Assembly: GCA_027592975.1 (NCBI GenBank) | Contig: JAQCJS010000056.1 | Location: forward strand, 1-6,667 | Source: Chloroflexota bacterium | GTDB lineage: Bacteria; Chloroflexota; Dehalococcoidia; UBA2979 | DNA: 6,667 nt | Direction: 5' to 3' | Shown here: positions 1 to 5,400 of the stretch, piece by piece | Position numbering within the stretch: the stretch's first letter is position 1 | Layout of the letters: each line of letters starts with the position of its first letter | Translations under genes and position numbers: made by a program | Notes under the pieces: generated by a model | Seen by the model: the letters and a program-made list of their open reading frames with translations, nothing else | Databases searched by the model: none | Told to the model about the DNA's origin: nothing

Positions 1-216
1 GCCCAGGAGGAGGGCGCCGTGACCGCCGATGAAGTCCACGTACTCGTTCCCGTCCACGTCCCACTTGCGGGGGCCCTGTGCCCGCTCCACGTAGATCGGG
101 AACGGCGCGAACGCGCGTGCATCGTGCGTGACGCCGGAGGGGAAGACCGTGGAGGCGCGGGCGGCCAGCGCGCGCGAGCCGCGGTGCAGTGCTTCGTACG
201 TCTCGAGGATCGACAT
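1..216 (-). CDS. Class-III aminotransferase, glutamate-1-semialdehyde 2,1-aminomutase-like (N-terminal fragment, truncated by window edge)
   Basis: Only the first 72 codons are present; the reading frame is open to base 1 and continues outside the window. The translation has the N-terminal pattern of PLP-dependent fold-type I, class-III aminotransferases close to glutamate-1-semialdehyde aminomutase: FPSGVTHDAR at residues 25-34, then VERAQGPRKWDVDGNEYVDF at 43-62 and GGHGALLLG at 64-72. Family knowledge: these enzymes move amino groups on small carboxylates in the cytoplasm; true HemL makes 5-aminolevulinate for tetrapyrroles. The THDAR variant, in place of the NSPVR usual in HemL, suggests a paralogous aminotransferase rather than HemL itself, so no symbol is given. 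The PLP lysine lies outside the window. The ATG start is supported by GGGAG six bases upstream. The gene is divergent from the carbinolamine dehydratase gene, with a 139-bp gap. Confidence 0.85.
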   Translation of the reverse strand, partial: MSILETYEALHRGSRALAARASTVFPSGVTHDARAFAPFPIYVERAQGPRKWDVDGNEYVDFIGGHGALLLG

Positions 217-222
217 GGGCGG

Positions 223-227
223 CTCCC
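223..227 (-). promoter_or_regulatory. Ribosome binding site of the aminotransferase gene
   Basis: On the minus strand GGGAG lies six bases before the ATG at 216-214. This fixes the start of the truncated aminotransferase. No convincing -10/-35 pair was seen further upstream. Confidence 0.55.
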
Positions 228-345
228 GCAGGCTGGACGAGGGGTGAGCCCTAGTGTCTGGCCGCCGCTACGCGTGCGCAACAGCGCCGCGCGCGTGGCC
301 CCGCGCTGCCCGGCGCGCCACGGTACGATCGCAGTCACGCACAAA

Positions 346-349
346 GGAG
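346..349 (+). promoter_or_regulatory. Ribosome binding site that decides the start of the carbinolamine dehydratase
   Basis: AAAGGAG (343-349) sits six bases before the ATG at 356. A second in-frame ATG at 350 directly abuts the Shine-Dalgarno sequence and is too close to be used efficiently. A GTG or ATG further upstream would add a low-complexity, arginine-rich leader. A weak -10-like TACGAT is at 324-329, with no clear -35. Confidence 0.6.
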
Positions 350-355
350 ATGTTC

Positions 356-661
356 ATGGCGGACCGTCTGACCGAGGACCAGATCGCGGAGGGGATGACG
401 CGTGTCCCCCTCTGGGAGCGCGACGGGGACCGCATCGTCCGCGATTTCCAGTTCGCGGACTTCGTCGCCGCGCTCGGGTTCATCGTGGAGATCGGTGCGC
501 TGGCGGAGCGCGCGCAGCACCACCCTGAGATCATCAACACCTACGGCCACGTGCGGGTCAGCCTGACCACGCACGACGCCAGCGGCCTGACCACGCGCGA
601 CCTGCAGCTTGCCGAGGCGATCGACGGCCGTGTCCCGTGGCTGCGCGCCAGGCCGGAGTAG
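356..661 (+). CDS. Pterin-4a-carbinolamine dehydratase (PCD/DCoH family)
   Basis: The protein has 101 residues, the normal full length for this family. Family role: it dehydrates 4a-hydroxytetrahydropterin to quinonoid dihydropterin in the cytoplasm, recycling the pterin cofactor of aromatic amino acid hydroxylases; in many bacteria its true role is less certain (folate or molybdopterin side roles have been proposed). The signature is complete: E51, then H55-H56-P57, Y63, H73 and D82, with the spacing E-x3-HHP-x5-Y-x9-H-x8-D. The segment THDASGLTTRDLQLA (72-86) is typical. The N-terminal part (LTEDQIAEGM, then a tryptophan at 20 and RDFQFADF) also fits. No phenylalanine hydroxylase or other pterin enzyme is in the window, so the partner is unknown. 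The start at 356 is chosen from AAAGGAG. The stop is only 10 nt from the stop of the convergent hydrolase gene. Confidence 0.95.
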   Translation: MADRLTEDQIAEGMTRVPLWERDGDRIVRDFQFADFVAALGFIVEIGALAERAQHHPEIINTYGHVRVSLTTHDASGLTTRDLQLAEAIDGRVPWLRARPE

Positions 662-671
662 GCGTCGCCCG

Positions 672-1508
672 CTAGTCCGCGCGCGATGTCCAGCGGCCGT
701 CCTCGACCTCGTCGAGGAAGGCGCGGACGGTCGCGTTCCAATGGGCGGGGCGCTCGATGTAGCCCGAGTGGCCGGAGCCGGGGATGACGTGGAAGCGTGA
801 TCCAGGCGTCAGATCGTGCGAGATCGCGATCAGATCCGGGTGCACCACGCGATCCAGATCACCCACCAGCCACAGGATCGGCCGCCCGCTCGCCGCGAGC
901 CGGGTCGCCGCGGTGCCCCGGAAGTTCACGAGGCGCCCGCCGGGCTGCAGGAAGTCCGCCGGCCGCGGCGGGTTGAGCGCGCGGATGCGGCGGTACAGGA
1001 AGTGCAGCTCGGGCTGCTCCTCCACGAACGCGGGGGCAAGCGCGCGCGAGAGCAGCGTGCCTGCCAGCGTCCCGTCAGCCTCGAGTTGTGCGCGCAGCGC
1101 GCGATAGCGGTCGTCCACCGCGCCGCCGTTGGTGCCGGAGTAGGTGAACGAGGCGATGCGATCCGGCTCCCGGTTGTAGACGGCGAAGGCGGTGCGCCCG
1201 CCCATGGAGTGCGCGACGAAGTGGACGCGCGGCACCTGCAGGTGGTCGAGCAGTGCCAGCGTGTCCGGTCCGAAGGCGATGCGCCCGGGGCCGTCCGGGA
1301 TGTCGTGGGAGCGGGCGAAACCGCGGTGGTCGAAGGTGATGACCGGGTAGCGGTCGGCGAGCGCCGGCACCTGGTTCCACCACGACATCGCGTTGCCGCC
1401 CGCGCCGTGCGCCAACAGCACCGGGGTCGCGGCACCCGGCGCATCGATCGCGGGGCCGTGGACCTCGTAGTAGAGCCGGAAGCCGTCACCGAGGTCGAGG
1501 TGCGGCAC
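672..1508 (-). CDS. Alpha/beta-fold hydrolase
   Basis: This is a 278-residue single-domain enzyme of the alpha/beta hydrolase superfamily, of normal length. Oxyanion-hole motif HGAGG is at 34-38, FDHRGFARS at 59-67, the nucleophile elbow AHSMGG at 99-104 with Ser101, the acid region LVGDLD at 214-219 (Asp217 likely) and the catalytic histidine in GSGHSGYIERP (His247). The triad is therefore complete and the protein should be active. No signal peptide or membrane segment is seen, so it is probably cytoplasmic. The substrate cannot be inferred; enol-lactonase-like, esterase and haloperoxidase-like members share these motifs. The start is a GTG lying inside the end of the upstream TPR-like gene, a 23-nt overlap, with GAAGGG ten bases before it; this suggests translational coupling. 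The stop faces the carbinolamine dehydratase gene with 10 nt between, leaving no room for a terminator. Confidence 0.92.
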   Translation of the reverse strand: MPHLDLGDGFRLYYEVHGPAIDAPGAATPVLLAHGAGGNAMSWWNQVPALADRYPVITFDHRGFARSHDIPDGPGRIAFGPDTLALLDHLQVPRVHFVAHSMGGRTAFAVYNREPDRIASFTYSGTNGGAVDDRYRALRAQLEADGTLAGTLLSRALAPAFVEEQPELHFLYRRIRALNPPRPADFLQPGGRLVNFRGTAATRLAASGRPILWLVGDLDRVVHPDLIAISHDLTPGSRFHVIPGSGHSGYIERPAHWNATVRAFLDEVEDGRWTSRAD

Positions 1509-2004
1509 GCTCGTAGAGCCCTTCGTCCCACGGTTCGCCCGTGGCCTTCGCGATCACGTCCAGGATGTCTTCCACGTCGCCGCGAAGCTTGTCGTCTGGC
1601 TCGAGCGTGAGCGCGCGCAGCAGCTCGTCCTTCGCCTTCGCATAGAGCGCCTTCGGGCGCTCGGCGACCGGCTGGTGCGCGCCCTTCGGCCGCTCGATCG
1701 CGTTCGCGGCGAACTCCCGGCACCACGCCGCGGAGTAGAGGATGTACGGGTCGTCATCGCCCGCCGCGACCGCGCGGTCGAGGACGGCGAGGCCGTCCGC
1801 GAAGCGGCGCTTCCGCGTGACCAGCGTCTGCCCGTAGTAGGAGAGCGCCTGCGCGAAGTCCGGCCAGCGCTCGATCACCTCGGCGGCCTGCGCCAGCGCG
1901 GCGTCGATGCTGCCACCGGCGTGCAGCTGCATCGCGCGGCGCAGCGCCTGCTCCGCCTCCGGCGACGGCGCGCGCGTGTCCTCGTTCGGCTGTTCAGCGG
2001 TCAT
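1486..2004 (-). CDS. TPR-like repeat protein of unknown specific role
   Basis: This 172-residue, alanine-rich helical protein has a tetratricopeptide-like pattern. One unit spans about 17-50 (AEQALRRAMQLHAGG ending in ERWPDF), a second about 51-84 (ALSYYGQTLV, then FADGLAVLDRAVA), and a third about 86-138 is split by a charged loop (AERPKALYAKAKDELLRALTLEPDD closes it). The LEPDD and WPDF turn positions are typical of TPR repeats. TPRs mediate protein-protein contact; no enzyme motif, signal peptide or membrane helix is seen. It is the first gene of a minus-strand pair with the alpha/beta hydrolase, overlapping it by 23 nt, so the two may act together. ATG is the start. There is no clear Shine-Dalgarno sequence, but TATCAT lies seven bases upstream, suggesting a leaderless transcript. 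The specific function is unknown. Confidence 0.85.
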   Translation of the reverse strand: MTAEQPNEDTRAPSPEAEQALRRAMQLHAGGSIDAALAQAAEVIERWPDFAQALSYYGQTLVTRKRRFADGLAVLDRAVAAGDDDPYILYSAAWCREFAANAIERPKGAHQPVAERPKALYAKAKDELLRALTLEPDDKLRGDVEDILDVIAKATGEPWDEGLYERAAPRPR

Positions 2005-2011
2005 GGCTTCG

Positions 2012-2017
2012 ATGATA
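2012..2017 (-). promoter_or_regulatory. Candidate -10 element for leaderless transcription of the TPR-hydrolase pair
   Basis: TATCAT on the minus strand matches TATAAT at five of six positions and ends seven bases before the ATG at 2004. This places the expected transcription start at or near the A of the ATG. No TTGACA-like -35 was seen. No Shine-Dalgarno sequence is present, which fits a leaderless mRNA. Confidence 0.45.
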
Positions 2018-2070
2018 CGCGCGGGGGCATCGCGGGCCTGTGGCGGCGAGGCGGATGGGGAAGGCGGAGG

Positions 2071-2162
2071 CCCTCACCCCAACCCTCTCCCGTAAACGGG
2101 AGAGGGGGCCGGAACGGGAGAGTGGATCGCCTCTCCTGCGAAGCGGGAGGGCAGGGTGAGGG
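2071..2162. repeat. Bipartite GC-rich palindromic (REP/BIME-like) element, intergenic copy A
   Basis: Outer arms CCCTCACCC (2071-2079) and GGGTGAGGG (2154-2162) are perfect inverted repeats. Inside are two hairpins. Hairpin 1 has the arm CCCTCTCCCGT (2083-2093) and its exact complement at 2096-2106. Hairpin 2 spans about 2131-2151 with CTCCTGC, a GAA loop and GCGGGAG. The element fills half of the 178-bp region between the divergent TPR-like and 96-aa genes. Related copies occur at 4476-4524 and 6587-6664. It does not follow a gene end, so it is not a simple terminator. No transposase is nearby. Confidence 0.85.
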
Positions 2163-2170
2163 TTCCCCGC

Positions 2171-2176
2171 TACACT
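2171..2176 (+). promoter_or_regulatory. Candidate -10 element for leaderless transcription of the 96-aa gene
   Basis: TACACT matches TATAAT at four of six positions and ends six bases before the ATG at 2183. There is no Shine-Dalgarno sequence between it and the ATG. The upstream flank, where a -35 would lie, is the right arm of the palindromic repeat; no -35 match was seen. Confidence 0.35.
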
Positions 2177-2182
2177 CCCCGC

Positions 2183-2473
2183 ATGACCGCCACTTACACA
2201 TACGAGATCCTGGACACGCTCGCGCTGGCGACGAGCGCGCTGCGGCGCGAGCCGCTGCTCGACCCGTTCGTGTGCGGCGTGCGGGAGGTCGAGGCGCCGG
2301 TGGTTGCGGTGCGCGTCACGCTCCCGGACGGCACGAGCCTCGATGCGGCGTTCTCCCCGCAGACCGGCGAGTTCGGTGTGACCGCGGCGGACGGGGCGAC
2401 CTGGGTGCCCGCGCAGAGCATCGAGGATGGCATCGAGCGCTGGATCGCGACGCGATCGGTCGAGGCGCGTTAG
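2183..2473 (+). CDS. Hypothetical protein, 96 aa
   Basis: The product is not recognised. The translation has a balanced composition, with two or three predicted beta strands in the middle (VVAVRVTLPDG at 40-50, SLDAAFS at 52-58, EFGVTAADGATWV at 63-75) and a C-terminal helix (SIEDGIERWIATRS at 79-92). It looks like a small cytoplasmic alpha/beta protein; no signal peptide, membrane helix or metal-binding cluster is seen, and there is a single cysteine at 31. The ATG at 2183 is chosen over an in-frame GTG at 2156 because the latter lies inside the palindromic repeat. Its TAG stop (2471-2473) overlaps the TAA stop of dnaE2 (2472-2470) on the other strand. The reading frame being real rests on composition, a plausible -10 and the tight fit between neighbours. 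Confidence 0.65.
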   Translation: MTATYTYEILDTLALATSALRREPLLDPFVCGVREVEAPVVAVRVTLPDGTSLDAAFSPQTGEFGVTAADGATWVPAQSIEDGIERWIATRSVEAR

Positions 2474-5400
2474 CCCCAGCTCTTCCCGGTGGGCATGGTC
2501 AGCGCCTGGGGCAGGAAGCACTGCTCCACGGTGTCCGCGACCAGCGTCCGCTGCTCCCCGGCGCGTGTCTCCAGCTTGCCGCGCACGCGCACGAACGGCG
2601 CGGTGCGCACGACATCGCGCTGCGCCTCGACGAGCTCCTTGCTGACCAGCACGTTGAGCATGCCGAACTCGTCCTCCAGCAGCAGGAAGATGATCCCCTT
2701 CGCCGTCATCGGCTGCTGGCGGCAGACCACGAGGCCGGCGACGTCCACGCGCCTCCCGCCGGGCAGGTCGCGCAGGTGGCGGCTGGACACGACACCCTCG
2801 CCCAGCCCGGCGCGCAGGAACTGCATCGGGTGGCTGTCCGGCGAGAGGCGCAGCACGGCGTAGTCGCCAGCCATGCGCTGATAGGCGTTGAAGTCGGACA
2901 GGCGCACCTCGTCCTGCTCGGTGGGGAGTGCGAGGCGCATCTGGCGATCTTTCGAGCGGCGCAGGTCGCCCTGTTCGAAGCCGCCATGAAAGAGCCCCAG
3001 CTGCCAGATCAGCTCGCGGCGGTTGAGGCCGAGGCTGTCGAATGCGCCTATGCGGATCAGGTTCGTCGTCGCCTCCTGTGACAGGCCGGTCCGCTGCACG
3101 AAGTCGAACAGCGACCGGTACGCTCCGTCGCGCGCGCGCTCATCCTCGACGCGGCGGGCGCTGACTTCGCCCACGCCCTTCACGTAGCCCAGGCCCACGC
3201 GGATCACACCGCGAAGGCCGGTCTGCGCGTCGTCGGGGGTGATCTCCTCCACGGTGCAGCGCGCGTCACTGAGGCTCACGTCCGGCCGGCGGACAGCGAC
3301 GCCGTGGCGCTGCGCGTCCTTCGTCAGCACGTGGGGCGGGTAGAAGCCCATGGGCTGCTCGTTCAGCAGCGCGCACAGGTACTCCGGCGCGTAGTAGTGC
3401 TTCAGCCAGGTGGACTGGTACGCCAGCAGCCCGAACGCGGCACCGTGCGACTTCGGGAAGCCGAACTCCGCGAAGCCGAGGAGGTTCTCGAACATCGTGG
3501 TCGCGGTGTCCAGGGCGACGCCACGGTCGGCGGCGCCGTCCATGAACTGCTGGCGGTAGCGCTCCATGATCGCGGCTGACCGCTTGCGGCTCATGGCGCG
3601 CCGGAACGTCTCCGCCTCGCCGGCGTTGAAGCCACCCATGCGCTTCGCGACCTCGATCACCTGGTCCTGGAACAGCACGACGCCGAGCGTCTCTTCGAGG
3701 GCCGGGCGCACGCACTCCGGCATCGCGATGACGTGGTTGGGATCGCGGCGGCGTGCCTCGCGGCGGCGCACGTACGGGTTCACCGCGCCGCCGACGATCG
3801 GCCCCGGGCGGACGATCGACACCTGCACCGTGAGGTCATCGAGGCTGCGCGGCTGCGTGCGCGGGAGCATGGCGATCTGCGCGCGCGACTCGATCTGGAA
3901 GACGCCCACCGTGTCACCTCGACAGATCTCGTCGTACACAACCTCATCGGCCATGTTGATGCGCGACAGATCGACGATGCGGTGGCGGTGGTGCTCCACG
4001 AGGTCGACGCACTCCTCGACGACGGAGAGCATGCCCAGGCCGAGGAAGTCGATCTTCACCATGCGCGCGTCGTCGATGCTGTCCTTGTCCCAGTGGGCGA
4101 GGTAGCGGTTGGGCCACCGCGCCGGCTGGCAGGGCACGCAGTCGATCAGCGGCTCCGAGGAGATCACCATCCCGCCCACGTGCTGCGAGAGATGGCGTGG
4201 GAAGCCCGCGAGCTGTGCCGACATCTCCGAGAGGATCGCCCACGCGCGGTCCTCCGCGTTCGGCGTGGCGAGGAGCGCGCGCGCGTCCGCGGAGTCATCG
4301 GCGCGCGGGGTGTCGAGGTAGCTGCGCGGGGCGTCTAGATGCACGAGCGGGCCGCCCTCGCGCTCCCTCGGGACCGGCGACTCGCTGCGCTTGTGCCGGG
4401 CGGAGGGAGAGGAGGGCGTGCCGCCCCAGTCCTTGGCCGCTGCTGAATTCCTTGATGCTGCCGGGGCGACGTCGAGCCCTCTGACCCCCTCTCCTGCGAA
4501 GCGGGAGAGGGATGAGGTGAGGGCCTCCGCGGCGCGTGCGCCGCCAGCGTTGTGAGCGCTCACGTAGTCGACGAGGTCGTCGGAGACGCCGCGCTGGCGC
4601 TGCACCTCGCGCTGGGCCTCGGAGGCACGGTCGTAGGGTTTGGAGCGCTTGGCGAGGCGGTCGACCTCGGCCTCGGGGAGGCCGAGCACCTTGCCGATGT
4701 CGCGCACGGCGCTGCGCAGCCGGTACGTGGGGAAGATCGCCACGAGCGCGGCATGGTCCTTGCCCCACTTCACGTACACGCGCTCGATCAGCGCCTCGCG
4801 GATGTCGCGTGGGAAGTCGAGGTCAATGTCCGGGAGCGATCGCATGCCGTCGTTCAGGAAGCGATCCACGCTCAGCCGGTTGCGGATCGGGTCGATGTGC
4901 GACAGCCCGATCAGGTAGCAGATGATCGACGCGACCGAGGATCCTCGACCGCGGCCGGGCGGCAGCTCCGTTACGCTGCGCGCGCGGCTGGGCCCGCGCA
5001 CCTCGCGCGCCACCTCCTCCGCGAGCTTCATCACCTCGTGGTAGACGAGGAAGAAGCCGGCGAGCTGGTTCAGCTCCACCAGTTCCAGTTCGCGCTCCAG
5101 CCGCGCGATCGCCGTGGTGCGCTCGCCGAAGGAGTACTTGCGGTCCAGTCGCTCCATGCACAGGGTGCGCAATTCCTCGATCTGCGTGCGGCCCTCGCGC
5201 GTGGTGGAGGCGGGGAGCGAGTAGCCTAGGTCCTGCGTCAGATCGAAGGCGCAGCGCCGAGCGATGCGCACGGAATTGGCGGCGGCCTCCGGGTGGTACG
5301 AGGCAAAGCGGCGCGCCTGCTCCTCCGGCGTGCGCAGCATGAACTCCGCGTTCGCCCGGCGCTCGCGGTGCGACTCGTCCAGCGTCTTGCGGTGCTTGAT

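Larger units (their letters stand above)
4267..4551 (-). other. Extra, low-complexity segment inside dnaE2 (approximate limits)
   Basis: Residues about 551-645 have no counterpart I recognise in C-family polymerases. In E. coli DnaE the second and third catalytic aspartates are 152 residues apart (D403, D555); here D462 and D718 are 256 apart. Conserved sequence resumes at GFPRHLSQHVGGMVIS (666-681). The segment is rich in Ala, Ser, Arg and Pro and is probably disordered. It holds two palindromes and a codon run GCA GCA TCA AGG AAT TCA GCA unlike the GC-ending codons around it. The limits are judged by eye. Confidence 0.7.

Noticed and set aside
926..1726. A 266-codon minus-strand frame spanning the hydrolase and TPR-like genes
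   Set aside because: It is a shifted frame of both real genes, with Arg/Ser/Thr-rich composition and no recognisable motif.
2083..2106. Perfect 11-bp hairpin considered as an intrinsic terminator
   Set aside because: It lies between two divergent gene starts, has no T-tract on either side, and is part of a repeat found elsewhere.
1675..3081. A 468-codon open frame on the plus strand
   Set aside because: It runs antisense to the TPR-like gene, through the palindromic repeat and antisense to the end of dnaE2. Its translation is low-complexity and Arg/Ala/Gly-rich with no family motif; it is a GC-rich shadow frame.
4267..4551. An intein or group II intron considered as the explanation for the extra dnaE2 segment
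   Set aside because: At about 95 residues it is too short for an intein, no Cys/Ser start with His-Asn end or intein block motifs are seen, and the frame is open without intron structure.
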